Shown: piece by piece, positions 10,244-26,623 of the stretch | Layout of the letters: every line of letters starts with the position of its first letter | Numbering within the stretch: position 1 is the stretch's first letter | Source of the DNA: Paracyclopina nana | Lineage: Eukaryota > Arthropoda > Copepoda > Cyclopoida > Cyclopettidae | Length of the DNA: 64,000 bases | Direction: 5' to 3' | Assembly: GCA_019096065.1 (NCBI GenBank) | Contig: JAGUCH010000002.1 | Span: 9,374,501 to 9,438,500, forward strand | Position numbers and translations under genes: made by a program | The notes under the pieces: generated by a model | Told to the model about the DNA's origin: nothing | The model's database searches: none | Seen by the model: only the letters and a program-made list of their open reading frames with translations

Positions 10244-11364
10244 TTAAACGTTTGGACCTCGGCGGTTTTCGCTGCAAGCTTTCACAAGGCTGGTCTTTTC
10301 ACACGCGTCAGTAGGCGAAACTTCAGCTTCGATGTATTCCAGCATGTCTATGTTGAAGGAAGGATTGAGAGTTATGTGTGGGACCAGTTCCATTACCTCC
10401 TCCTCAGTAGCCTGCACATTGCTGATTAGAGGCGAACGAAAGTTAATTTTGCGCTTTGTCTTTACCTCTCCATTCAGCTCGGTATGTACATTCTTTCCAC
10501 AATGCCTGAACAGTACGAGGCTAATGCCCAAAGATAAAACGGCGAAAGTGATGACAACAAGACAAATTGCAACAATAGTGGCCCTGTAAATGAGCAGTAG
10601 TTTAGAATCGGTAGAAGAGCTTGATTAGAGCATAATTACTTCATATAGAGGCCTGGAGATTCCTGTTGCGCGATGGCCGATTGCTCATTGGCCTCCCTGA
10701 TCTCCTCGGCATTGAACTTGGTTCGTGACATCACAGTCACCTCATGGCCAGCTCCAATTCGATTCACAGCTTGCAGTCGAAAGTAATATGTAGAATTCGG
10801 CTCCAACTGATACACCGTCACTGAGGAAGTGTTTGCTTTCACATCGTCGATAACTTTCCACTCGACGGAAGGTAGTTTGGACTCTGTTTCATCTCTTCGG
10901 AACTTGAGGATATATCGTTCAATGGGGTATCCGCCATTGCCTTCGATATCCCACGTAATGAATGCGTACACTGTGTGCGCGAGAACCGTGAGGTTGTTCA
11001 CCGCTGGAGGGACAGTTCGAACAACAAGTTTGAGACTGCCAAGCGACTGATTTGTCTCAGCGTCCTGGCAAGAGTACAAGTGAGAATCTTCGTTTGTGAG
11101 GTTGAAAATGGAGAGGGTGCCGTTGTCTTCAACTGCGCTATTTCGTGAGTAGTGGAGTTTCTGTTTGGCAACTGTGTCGGAGACGATCCAATTGACCTCG
11201 GAAGTTGAATTGGGACAGATGAGGGACACATTGGCACCTTCGTCAGCATAGATGACATCTTGGGCGTTGTCGTATTTGGCACTGAGGGCAAGGTTGACAA
11301 AAGCTGCCACGAGCAGTCCTGTCAGAAGGGCAATATTTTGGCACCCGGGCAGATTCATTGTCAA
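10244..11364 (-). CDS. Single-pass Ig-FN3 cell-surface protein
   Basis: Two exons, 11364-10640 and 10583-10244, give 354 residues. Residues 1-29 form a signal peptide (TGLLVAAFVNLALSA core). One Ig-like domain follows at about 33-118 (VSLICPN, then HLYSCQD) and one FN3 domain at about 120-215 (LEPNSTYYFRLQAVNRIG). A transmembrane helix lies at about 242-267 (ATIVAICLVVITFAVLSLGI), ahead of a cytoplasmic tail of about 85 residues. Several N-x-S/T sites are present. The layout resembles arthropod adhesion proteins such as Wrapper/Klingon relatives, but one Ig plus one FN3 is too generic for orthology. The 58-nt intron falls just before the membrane helix. It is divergent from Twinkle. Confidence 0.82.
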
Positions 11365-12032
11365 TTTTCGAGCCTCCTCCTCAAAAGAGAAGTGAAATTA
11401 GATTGACCAAAGCGCATTGCAGGAATCCCAGATGTACGCAGGAGCAGAGATCATGTAGAACCTCATATTTACTGCGAGCTTTCACATTCCTGGGCTAGGA
11501 CTCGATTTGTCACTGAACTCGAGCTCAAGATTTCTTACTTGATTTCTTTTCAAAATAGCATAGTCCTAGTATTTTTTTTCAAATTAATAGTTTGATTGCA
11601 ATAAAAATGTCAAAACGCTGAATTGATAAATTTACCACTGTAAAAAATAAGGTTTTCTATTCATATAATTTGAAAAGTTTACCTTAGTTTGCTAAGCTCA
11701 ATTCGCATCCCAAAAAACAACAAAAATAATAAGAATCAATATTAAGAATGGAAATACTGAAGGTTCCAACATTAGTGAAAAGATTTAAGACTACATCAAA
11801 CCTCTAATTTAAAGAATAATATTATCAAAATTATCATTTCTTAGAGTCAAAGTACAGTTTTTATTTTAATTAAAAGGCATAAAATTTCATGGCAACCCAA
11901 TTTAACTTCAATCGGTGTTTACGTTTCGGTTCTTGGCGCCAATCAGAACTCATGTGTTGCACATTTTGGTAAATAAACAACATAAACATGTATCCGTAAA
12001 TGACCAAATTGCTAAAGTGATCATGATTCATA
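11365..12032. promoter_or_regulatory. Shared head-to-head promoter region
   Basis: A 668-bp AT-rich gap separates the start codons of the divergent Ig-FN3 and Twinkle genes. It must hold both 5' ends and core promoters. I saw no convincing individual element. Confidence 0.4.
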
Positions 12033-14375
12033 ATGAGGCTAAGCATATCAAAAGCCACATTGCCATCAAAATTCCCCGGTTTGAGAAGAAGTACAGATGT
12101 GGTTCTTTGTACTAATGAGAATGAAGCTTTAAGTGCCTCAAAAACACCTTTAGTACAAGTGAGCGCGAGTTTGTGCTCGATAAATGGAAGAAATCAATTT
12201 CGCGGCGCCCCATTTGGGTCTGTTTTCAATGCTCCAGTGAAATGTGATCAATCTTTGTCTAAGCTATTGCTGCCACACTTCCGTCAACCATTAACAGTGC
12301 CAGCACGGACGTTTTTCAGACCGGTGCTTGACTCACGCGATTTGGGCTCAATCTCCCTGCTGGACATCAAAAAGTACCTACGTCAGAAACATGTCGAGTT
12401 TCAAGAAAGTCATGCATGTCTTACCATCCAAGTGCCCAAGCATCTATTACGCGGCACAACGGCATCAACAAAATGGGAGTCTCTGGATGATTCGATTTCC
12501 ATCGTATATATCAATAAGACTACTGGGACCTTCATTTGTCCAGAACTTGCTTTGGGAGGACCATGGGGAGCTCTCAAAGAGTTTCTTGCTGCGTGGTGTA
12601 AAAGCAAGAATCAGAAAATGCCTCTGGCCACTCCCAAATTTGAATCGATCATTCCCTCGCACATAGAGGAACTGAGGGGTTGGAATGAGGCTGAACCCAT
12701 TGAAGCTTTAGAGGCCACGCAATTCCGGGCCATCCTTAAAGCCCTTCGTTTGCCAATAAGAGACTTCAAATTAGAAAACTTTGTGCGTTTTGAGGCCAGA
12801 GTGAAAAACAGCGATACTCCATCTGATGCACGCTTGTTTTTCCCCATTCGATACATTGATGGAAGTATTATTGGCATTCGACAGCTTTATTTATGTGACA
12901 CCACCGGTGAGTGCAAAGAAGAAACACTCACACCACCTCCCATCTCATCCAGTCCCTACTCCTGTCGCATATTACCCTTTCCACACGGCCTGCATTGGGT
13001 TAAGGCAGCCCACGCAACTTCTGTTGTACTCGTTGCTTCCATATTGGATTCAATCGCGTTGCTAGCCAAGTCTCCCGATGCAGCATTATTTCCTGTTGCT
13101 CTAGCAGAAGGAATTTCATCATTGCCGCCAGATCAACTCCCCTTCTTTGAAAACCTCACTATCAATTTTTGGTTTCCAAATACTGGAGCCTCCTTTGAGG
13201 CCATGAGGACTTTCTCAAAAAAGTTGGGTGAAGCTAGATGCAGTGTTGTGTCCCGAGATATTCCTCAACCATGGATTTGGAGCAAGCAAAAGAAAGACGT
13301 TGACATTCTCGGATTTATTCGAAAAAGCTCCAAAGCTTGCAGCCATGAGTACATCACAACTTTTGAAACCCTGCGTGATGATGTCTACCTTGAGTTTGCC
13401 CACCATGAAGAAGTACAAGGCATTCAGTGGAAGCGATTTGATCAAATGAATGAGCTGCTCAAGGGTTTTCGCAGGGGTGAATTATCCATTTTTAGCGGTC
13501 GCACTGGATCTGGAAAAACTACTTTCATGTCAGAATACTCATTGGACTTATGTATCCAAAATGTGTCCACTCTTTGGGGCAGTTTCGAGGTGAAGAACAC
13601 TCGACTTGCCAAAATGCAGCTGAAACAGTTCTCTGGAGTGGTGTTAGAAGATCATCTGGATCAGTTTCATAAATTCGCTGATTCGTTTCAAAAACTCCCG
13701 ATGTATTATCTTACTTTCCATGGTGCTCAAGAGGTATTATCCGTTTCTTGGAGTTAAGAGGAACTTTTTTATTATTATCGCTTTTTTTCTTTTTTTTAGG
13801 TTGATAAGGTACTGGATGCTATGGGTCACGCAGTCTACATTTATGATATTGCACATGTCATTATAGACAATATTCAGTTCATGATGGGCATGTCAGGGCC
13901 AGCCCTGGATCGATTTTATCAACAAGATATGGTAAGCCCGATTTCGAGCTAAGTTTTTCTAATTTTGCATCGTCTGTCTCTGATTAAGATCATACAAAAG
14001 TTTCGCAAATTCGCGACGCTACACAACGTTCATGTGACACTAGTCATACATCCTCGCAAAGAGGAGGCTGATAAACTGACGTCCAATTCCATTTTTGGAG
14101 GTGCCAAAGCAACCCAAGAGGCTGACAATGTCATCTTACTTCAAGAAGAAGATCTCAATATTAGAGTCAAGCGAAAATTCATTCAGGTCGTTAAAAACCG
14201 TTTTAGCGGCGACTTAGGCTATATGCCGTTGTTCTTCAATAAGGGAACCCTCACGTTCTCCAAGAAGATCTACCAACAGGAGAAGAAAAAGAAAAAAGTT
14301 AGCCCTCCACTGATTGACGACATCCTGGGCAACGAAGTTCTAATTCCTCCTGAAGATGAGCTGCGAGAGTCTTAA
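12033..14375 (+). CDS. TWNK: Mitochondrial replicative DNA helicase Twinkle
   Basis: Three exons, 12033-13733, 13800-13931 and 13989-14375, are all phase 0 and give 739 residues. The N-terminal half is the primase-like region. The C-terminal half is the RecA-type hexameric helicase, with Walker [10 protein letters not shown] (residues about 489-497), Walker B-type [11 protein letters not shown], and the Twinkle block [11 protein letters not shown]. The protein unwinds mitochondrial DNA ahead of polymerase gamma. The start of the frame is basic and Ser-rich, fitting a mitochondrial presequence. The length is somewhat above the human 684 residues, and most of the excess is N-terminal, so a later start is possible. 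All helicase motifs I can check are intact. Confidence 0.93.
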
Positions 14376-14732
14376 GGTCACAAAAATTATTTTGTCAGAC
14401 GACCCTACTATATCAATCATGTCTCTACTGCGTGTGTGCTTTAACTCACTCGGTGTATTGTTTATTTAGTTCTTGAAAGATAATACAGTGAAGTAATGAA
14501 GTCACCAAACGGCATATTACGTAAGGCCTTGGTGACGAATGAACCAATTTTTCCATGGGTGACAATGATGGGGCGAAGATTGTCTCGTAGGGTCCTTCTC
14601 GTGATATTTTTCTACTTGGATGCGCACTACAGGATGAAGTTTTTAAAGCTTCCGTTTCAATTGTTTATCAAGGGTAAGCGCAATTTAATGTATCATTATA
14701 TGCTACATTAGTTCTATCGTTACACTGCTCAT
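14376..14732. other. Intergenic between Twinkle and ABHD gene
   Basis: Spacer between two convergent stops. A 71-codon open frame at 14496-14711 is present, but I cannot link it to any family. Confidence 0.4.
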
Positions 14733-15966
14733 TCACAACCCATTTTTAAAGATTGCTCGAGCAAACTGTTCAAAGACTCTATCCGAGTAGTGGTAACGGG
14801 TGGGTAGTAATCCTTCCATAAATCCAATGTGACCACCGTATTTGGTGGTGAGGATCGCAACGTGATCCGAATTCCTGGCCTCGTTCAACGGAAGGCTATC
14901 ACCGGGGGAAAATGCGTCGTCTTCTGCATTTAAAGCTAACACGGGGACCTTGATCCTGCCAAGTTTTCCCTTCAGCTGGGCATGTTTGTAGTATTCCTTA
15001 TAGCTTGCATAGCCAAATTGTCGGCAAGTGAATCTTTCGTCAAACTCCTTGATGGTTTTGCTAGAAAACACGTGGTCCAAATTCCAAAGGGCTGAGTTGG
15101 CAAAGTGATCTTTCACTTCTTTTATGGAGTGGACCAGACAGTTTGCCAAATGGCGATTGAGCATAAGATTCAGCCCTTGCTTTTCGAGGCTTTCGGTGCC
15201 CCTGAATGTATCAAAGCAGACTGAGATGAGCATGGCGGCGACAAGCCTGTCCTGAGCAAGCTCTCCTTGATCAACAAGGTAATGTCCCAGAATGATGCCT
15301 CCCAAAGAGACACCCACTGCCATCAAAGGGGCCCTTGGATGTGCTCCTTTGATATGCTCAATGACAGCAGCTAGATCCTCAGAGTTGGAGGCACAGTAGG
15401 TCCTTGGTGTCTTGAGGCCATGGCCACCTCTTCCTCGATTGTTGAATACAACACATCTGGCCCCAAGCTGCCACCTGGCCACATTGACAAAGCTTTTTAT
15501 GTACTCGGACTGGGAGTCTCCAGTCAATCCAGGAAGAAAAAGGCAAATGGGTGCATCATCTTTGACATTCTCCTCGCAAATCCAGTCCAAGCAGACTTCC
15601 CCTCCATCCAAAAGCTTGAGCACCTGATCATAGAAAAATAAATACCCTATTCCGATAGTGAATCGAAAAACCTACTTCTCTGTCATAGTTTATGTCTTTT
15701 ATGGTAGATCTGACAATGCTGGCGAAAACCGTCTGGAATCTTGACTCGTAACACCAAATGGTGGGCCAGTAATCTTCGCTGAGTATTTTCAAGTTCTCTT
15801 TGAGGAAGGTTGTGAATTGACTAGTAGGTTTGCAGTGCAGCACAACCGGACGAACGACAACCAGTTGGTAGTAGACCAGAAGGCCGGTCAAGAAGATGAA
15901 GGCCAGTCCAATAAGTGGATACTCATCAATCAGTTGGCTGCACTCTGACAAAATCTCGGGAATCAT
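14733..15966 (-). CDS. ABHD3: Membrane alpha/beta hydrolase, ABHD1/ABHD3 type
   Basis: Exons 15966-15676 and 15623-14733 join in phase 0 to 393 residues; the intron is 52 nt. Residues about 17-40 form a membrane anchor (LIGLAFIFLTGLLVYYQLVV). The hydrolase core carries the family blocks LFLPGLTGDS and FNNRGRGG, the nucleophile elbow GVSLGG, the acid in LNAEDDAFSP and the histidine in YGGHIGF. The triad is therefore complete. Mammalian ABHD3 cleaves medium-chain and oxidised phosphatidylcholines, and ABHD1 is its close sister. I cannot decide between ABHD1 and ABHD3. The start ATG 15966 gives the expected short N-terminus before the anchor. Confidence 0.9.
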
Positions 15967-17160
15967 GGCTATGTGTTCCTATGACCGGCTTGGTAACACT
16001 GAAATCAAATCAAGCACAAATTCATAAATGAACTTTGCTCCTGAGACAACGCACACAAAAAAGCTGCAGAATAAACAACTGGAGTTATGCAAGCAAGGCC
16101 GCAGAAAGTTCCCTGGGAATATCGATCCAGATAAGGCAACTACTACTGCAACATGATCACACAACAGAGTGCAACTTAAAGGCAAATTGCACGACATGAG
16201 TATCACTAAACTTATCGTTACTTACGCTTCACTTATTTGGAAAAAAGAACTATGGCCCACTAGAGGTGTTCGCCGTGACCCCGTTTCGGCGGCCTCGAAG
16301 ATGGTAGGCCTCAGTTATGCAATAATGCGAGCAATGCAGAACCAGGTCTCAAAATTGAGAAATGCATGACAGCTCACTTCATGTTAACAATTTGTCACTT
16401 GTCGTTGGAGCCTTTCTTAGAAATGCTATGATTGACAATGAAACGCAGAATTTTTATTGTGCTCCTTAAGGATCTAAAAGCCCCCTACTTCTCCCCCCTT
16501 GCCTACATTTATAATGGAAAGCAATCACAATGACGGAGCAAGCTGATCACGAAACCTTGCAGTGGCTTACCCTTGAAATTCAGGAGAATACTAAAGATCC
16601 ATTTTACAATAAAATGCGCAATTCTACACTGACATGATTTTTCAACTGTTCTTTTTCGCGATAAAAAATATTCATTGCATAAATCTATTACAAATACCTC
16701 AATTCTTCATCTTAAAATCATAGATTCTTTACTTCACTCGTCAGAGATCGAGTAAATATTTTTTAGGCACTTAGCTTACATTTCTTTGGCACTGTAATAC
16801 ATTTACCTCATGTACCTAAGACATTGTTGTCTAGATTGAATAGTATTTTATTAAATAAATTACACTAAAAATGAACTAACATATGTTACAATTTGATTAT
16901 GTACCTAAAATCGAAAAAGTTAAAGATCCGTTTTCGAGCTCGGGATGGTGTTAGTCATAACAATTTTTCTCATCGCCCATCACAAAGAAAGTTGAAAGAG
17001 TGAGCGACGCAATTTATTCTTGCGCTTGATCTTCCATTTTTCGTCAAATCAACTGGTACATAATATATCTGCATTCAACTGTAACAGGCAAGTGAAATAG
17101 AGGAGAGTTGGGTGTGGTAGTCCAAACTTGTAAAATTATTCGCAGGAAAAGCTCTGAAAA
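15967..17160. other. Intergenic, no feature seen
   Basis: An AT-rich stretch between the divergent starts of the ABHD gene and Serinc. Open frames here (for example 16169-16369) show no family signature. The 60-70 bases just upstream of 17161 probably hold the Serinc 5' UTR. Confidence 0.4.
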
Positions 17161-18918
17161 ATGGGTGCCCTAATGTCAATTGGTAGCCTAGCTTGTTGCT
17201 GTGGCTCAGCAGCATGCTCGTTGTGCGCATGTTGTCCATCATGTAAAAATTCAACTTCGGCCCGCGTTATGTATGCCATCCTCTTGCTCCTGACTACCAT
17301 TGTCAGTTGCATATTTCTCGCACCTGGACTTCAAGATAGCCTTAAAAAGGTTCCTTTTTGCAAAGACTCGGGAGCTACGGTTACAGGCAATCTAGTGGAA
17401 AAAGCTATCAGCACCCAAGTGGAGGATCTTCAATTTGATTGCAAAAATGCCGTTGGTTATTTAGCAGTTTACAGGTACCTATTTTCTTACCTAATTTTGA
17501 CAAAGGAGTATAACTCAACGTTTTTCTCTGAAGGCTCTGCTTCATTGTTACCCTGTTCTTTTCGCTTATGGCTGTCATGATGATTGGCGTTCGATCTTCA
17601 AAGGACCCGAGAGCTGGTATTCAAAATGGATTCTGGGGACTCAAGTACTTGATCATCATCGGTGGTATGGTTGGAGCCTTTTTTATTCCTGGTGGAACCT
17701 TTGGTGAGCTTATATTCTTCCTAAAAGGGGATGTCTCAAAATTGGCATTTGGCGCGCAGGATTTCTCCACACATGCATAAGAGGAATGAAGCGAAGTTTA
17801 GCGAGCTGCTGCAGCATCCTCGCTACTGACCTTATGTACTCGCGGAGAAATCCCGTGCGCCAAATGCCGATTTTGATACATCCCCTTTAGCAATTCTAAA
17901 TCAATTTTATCTTTTTAAGGCGAAGTTTGGATGTACTTTGGAATGATTGGAGGCTTTCTCTTCATTCTCATTCAATTGATCTTGATAATTGACTTTGCAC
18001 ACTCTTGGGCGGAAGCTTGGGTTGGTAACTATGAAGAAACTGACAGTAAAGGATGGTTGGCAGCATTACTCTCCATCACTGGAGTGTTTTACTCATTGTC
18101 CCTGGCTGCCATTGTTCTCTTCTACGTTTACTTCACCGGGACTCACGTTGGGGAATGCAAGCTGCATGAGTTTTTCATCTCATTCAACATGATTCTCTGC
18201 GTGATACTCAGCATAGTTTCTACTCTCCCACAAGTTCAAGAACATATGCCCAAATCTGGATTGCTCCAGTCAAGCTGCATCACTTTGTACATCCTATACC
18301 TGACTTGGTCAGCCATGTCCAACAGCCCCGATGCCGTGTGCAAACCAGATTTCGAATCATTGATCTCTGGAAACACCACCACTGATGTCTCCACAACTGT
18401 GGCTCCGTCACCTGATCCAAAAGGTCAAACTCGCCACTTTGACACCCAAAGCATAATTGGTCTCGTCATCTTCATTCTCTGCGTGCTCTACTCATCTATT
18501 CGGACTGCCTCGAATTCTCAGGCAGCAAAACTAAGTGGCTCTGACAAACTTTTGATCAAGGACAACGGAGAGGGCGGTAACACTGACCCAGAAGCCAACA
18601 AGGTGTGGGACAACGAAGAAGACGAAGTGGCATACTCTTGGTCGCTTTTCCACGTGATGTTTGCTCTCGGAACATTGTATGTCATGATGACTTTGACAAA
18701 TTGGTACCAGTAAGTTTTATGTTCAATAGTTTATGAAATGGTACTACTTCATTTTCAATTTGTTTTTGCTATTCAGGCCCGATTCAAATCTGGTTAATAT
18801 GTCCGCAAACAGTGCAGCCGTGTGGGTCAAGATAATTTCGTCCTGGCTTTGCGCTGCTCTCTACCTATGGACTCTGATTGCTCCCGCCATTCTCACCGAC
18901 CGAGAGTTCGGCTACTAA
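17161..18918 (+). CDS. SERINC: Serine incorporator (Serinc/TMS1 family)
   Basis: Four exons, 17161-17474, 17534-17703, 17920-18709 and 18777-18918, join in one frame to 471 residues. The Cys-rich start (LACCCGSAACSLCACCPSC), the KNSTSARVMYAILL block and about ten hydrophobic helices are diagnostic. So are the family motifs SSKDPRAGIQNGFW, FIPGG and the closing WTLIAPAILTDREF. Serinc proteins are multipass membrane proteins, proposed to carry serine into membrane lipids and shown to scramble lipids. Intron 2 (17704-17919) is 216 nt because a 165-bp MITE sits in it. Without the MITE it would be about 51 nt, like its neighbours. Confidence 0.95.
17724..17888. mobile_element. Palindromic MITE, copy 2, inside Serinc intron 2
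   Basis: Same length (165 bp) and same ends (AAAGGGGATGTCTCA and its complement) as 6445-6609. The same GAAGCGAAGTTTAG centre and a matching TTTGGCGCGC block are present. Only scattered differences separate the two copies, so the family was active fairly recently. Intron splice sites on both sides remain intact. Confidence 0.87.
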
Positions 18919-19107
18919 ATATATGATGTTATATGTCATCTCACTGGATATCACTTTGCATTGGTATGTAAACGCAATGCTTAGACGCACTACTTTCTAG
19001 AATAATACCAACCAAAGCATTACTACGTAAATGAATGAATGCATTTAGATTGCTTTATATATTTACACGTAAATACGTTGTGTGTACTAAAGTAGCTTGG
19101 CAATGCA

Positions 19108-23741
<4,634 letters not shown>

Positions 23742-24314
23742 ATGTGTAGCTGCGTCGCCGCCGTTCGCCAGTTCGTGCGACGATGATTATTGAGGTAGCT
23801 GTAGCGTTCAGCAAAGCGCAACTGCGCGCGCAAGATGCTATTACAAACTGAGTGATATGCAATTACCGCGTACGGCAACTCCTTTGTTAATTGGAGCGCT
23901 ACTGCTCAAGATGCCGGTGATTGCTGGCGATGACCACACCCATCTCATCATCGGCCTTCACCTTCAAGAGCTGCTAAAATTGACTCACGAAACAGAGTGG
24001 AGGATCCGTTAACGGTGCCGCAGTCCTGTCGGCATGATTTGAGAGGCACATTAAACAAATCGTCCCTTGATCTTGAGTAAACTACTGCTGCTACTACTAT
24101 GATTTACACAGCAGGGTTAACCTCAGTTGAAGGTCGCCGACCGCCTCGAGAGCTTGTTAGAAGCGCGAGGGAAATCAGGTTTGGGCGAAATAGGAGTACG
24201 CGACCAGCAGCCGATTGGCATTGCCAGGGGGAAGTTGGATGGCTTTGGGCCAGCAAGGCCATTTACATTCGATTAACACACACACCCAGAGCTGAGAGTC
24301 TTGATTCTGATTTA

Positions 24315-24497
24315 TTACTGAAGGTTTGTTAGATGATTCTGCTGAGCTGCTTTTTCTGTAGCAATATTTTTTGTCATCGCACGGCACGCGGGAAGAGTGG
24401 AAGCTCCTTCGATAATGCTTGCATTTTTAGTGGAACTCAGAGAGAGGGGGAGGCATAGAAGAAGTACACAAAATAGCATAAGTAGTCCATATTTCAT
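24315..24497 (-). CDS. Candidate small secreted peptide (60 aa)
   Basis: A single open frame starting MKYGLLMLFCVLLLCLPLSL, an unusually good signal peptide with likely cleavage near SLSS-TKN. About 38 hydrophilic residues with one Cys follow. I chose this ATG because it starts directly before the signal sequence; the frame is open further upstream. It lies between the DPP4-type and CK1 genes. No dibasic cleavage sites or family signature are visible. It could be a chance frame in an upstream region. Confidence 0.3.
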   Translation of the reverse strand: MKYGLLMLFCVLLLCLPLSLSSTKNASIIEGASTLPACRAMTKNIATEKAAQQNHLTNLQ

Positions 24498-24939
24498 AGC
24501 AATAGTTACGTTACGCAAACAAGGAGAGCTTTTTGTTACGCTCCTCATAGAAAGGTATTTATCTACACGACTGCGGTGATTCTGAGTGAATTTTGATTGC
24601 AAGTAAAATCGGACAAAGGGGCTACTGAAAACACGACTACTGAAGTAGCCACCATATCTCTTGACGTACTGGTACAAGTAGCGGGGAAAAATAACGATTG
24701 GAAAACAGGGATATAAGCTTAGAAGGCGGGGGCGTAGAACACACATACAGAACAATAGATCGAAAGATTAAGAGGCTTTTCCGATCGGGAGCGTGGGAGC
24801 TCATATCTTCGATATATTCTAGGAGCAAAGTTGTCATTCTGGGGGATCTCCTTGAGAGGACTTCCAGGATTGAATTTACACTCGCTGGCATGATTTTTCA
24901 GTACAAAATGAACAAAAAATCCTTCTAAAAATCATCATC

Positions 24940-24972
24940 ATCATCAAAAGCAGCAGCAGCAGCAACAACATA
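24940..24972. repeat. CAT and CAG/CAA microsatellites
   Basis: Adjacent runs of ATC/CAT and CAG/CAA triplets (aaatcatcatcatcatc, then agcagcagcagcagcaacaa). A GAA run follows at about 25191-25211, just downstream of the CK1 stop. Confidence 0.7.
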
Positions 24973-25238
24973 GCTTGAGATATCACACTCATTTCTTGAA
25001 ATTTCGGCTATGTCTCATCCCATGTCGAGTTGTATTGTCCTTTTCACTTCCGCATGTGCCTGGTGCTGTTAGGGGTACCCATTTGGTCTTTGGATCCGCG
25101 CCTGGCTACCTGCTGAAAAAATGCGTGGTTCACGTGAGTAACATGTAGCCGGCTGCTATTCGTAGAAAATAGGTTGAAGGAAGTTATGGTAGAAGAAGAA
25201 GAAGAAGAAGAACTAGTAGTAGGTGTGTCAGGCACATC

Positions 25239-26623
25239 TCATACCACCGGAGGTTGGCCTGTCCCAAACGGAATGTCGGGGGGTGCCATCTGCTGTCCCC
25301 CAGGTCCGACTTTGGGCGTTGAGTCCCCCCTACTGATATCCATGGCTGACGCTCCGTTGCCAGGCATGGTGGAGACCGCAGCCGCCGCCGCTGCGGCGAC
25401 CGCAGACCTCTGATGTCTTTTCTTGCGTTCGAGCTCCTTGGCCTCGGCCCCATCAGCTTCTGGACGGCTACCACCGAATTTAAGCATGTTCCAGTCGAAA
25501 ACGTAGTCATAGGTGAACCCTTGCTTGTGAAACAAGTTACGGAACAGTTGGCGCAGGTAGCTGCAATTTCATGTACCACAGCGTTAGGTTATTGCTCAGA
25601 CTAGAAAATAGTATAGCTACATATATGCATATTACCTGTAGTCTGGCTTCTCCTCGAATCGGAGGGACCTGCAGTAGGTGAGGTAGGTGTCGAACTCGCA
25701 TGGAGTGCCCTTGCACAACACGTCGATCGGGGTGGCCATCTTTTTCTCAGATATCCCTAAGATGGAAGTTACCCGATAAAACTGCAAAATTTGCAATGCA
25801 ACGCAATTATGCTTACGCTCATATTTTTGCTGCTTGGTTGCCGCCCTGAGGCCTTGCCAGGGCAGAGTCCCGGTAACAAAATACATCAGGATGTATCCCA
25901 GAGACTCCATGTCATCCCTGCGACTCTGCTCGATGCCCAAGTGAGTGTTAATGCTAGCGTATCGGGCTGTGCCCGTGAGGTTTTTGTTTTCCCGGTACGG
26001 AATGTGCTGGTGTGTTCTTGCGTCTCGGTACTTTTTGGCCAAGCCGAAGTCAATGATATACACTAGGTTCCCTTTCTTTCCAAGACCCCTGTAATCGATA
26101 GGATTCGTTATGGTTGTGACTCATTCCTGGGTGCTTAAATTAGGATAATTACATGAGAAAGTTGTCGGGTTTGATGTCGCGGTGAATGAAGTTTTTGCTG
26201 TGGATGAACTCAATGCGTGAAATGAGCTGATCTGCGAGCAGGAGCACTGTCTTCAGGCTGAATCTGCGCGAGCAAAAGTTGAACAGGTCTTCGAGAGATG
26301 GACCGAGCAGCTCCATGACCATCACGTTGAAGTCGCCCTCGGAGCCACACCATTTAATGGTCGGGATGCCGACGCCCCCTTGCATAATTCTGTAGAATTT
26401 TGACTCAATGTGCAGCTGTGGATGCTTCGTTTTGACGCATTCCAATTTGATGGCCACTGCAAACAAACAAGACGGGGAAAAGTGACGCCGTGAGTCATTG
26501 ACCAAAGCAATATGAATTACCTTCTTCAAGTGTGGAGATGTTTGTTCCTAAGTAAATGTCCCCGAAGGATCCCGAGCCGATTTTGCGGCCGAGGCGATAC
26601 TTGTTGCCCACCCGGAGCTCCAT
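25239..26623 (-). CDS. CSNK1: Casein kinase 1 delta/epsilon (Doubletime-type)
   Basis: Five exons, 26623-26521, 26456-26153, 26088-25817, 25756-25636 and 25560-25239, give 373 residues. It begins [20 protein letters not shown], the delta/epsilon signature. Lys is in VAIKLE, the catalytic loop is [11 protein letters not shown] and the metal-binding motif is [10 protein letters not shown]. The CK1 substrate block ([14 protein letters not shown]) and the kinesin-homology region (FDWNMLKFG) are also present. CK1 delta/epsilon phosphorylates PERIOD and acts in Wnt and Hedgehog signalling. The tail after the kinase is only about 75 residues, with a run of nine Ala, so it is shorter than in vertebrate forms. 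Intron 3 (25816-25757) is 60 nt with no in-frame stop. It is head to head with MIER, 986 bp apart. Confidence 0.94.

Noticed and set aside
14496-14711. 71-codon open frame after Twinkle (MKSPNGILRKAL...)
   Set aside because: There is no family signature. It sits in a convergent 3' spacer and no splice partner is visible.
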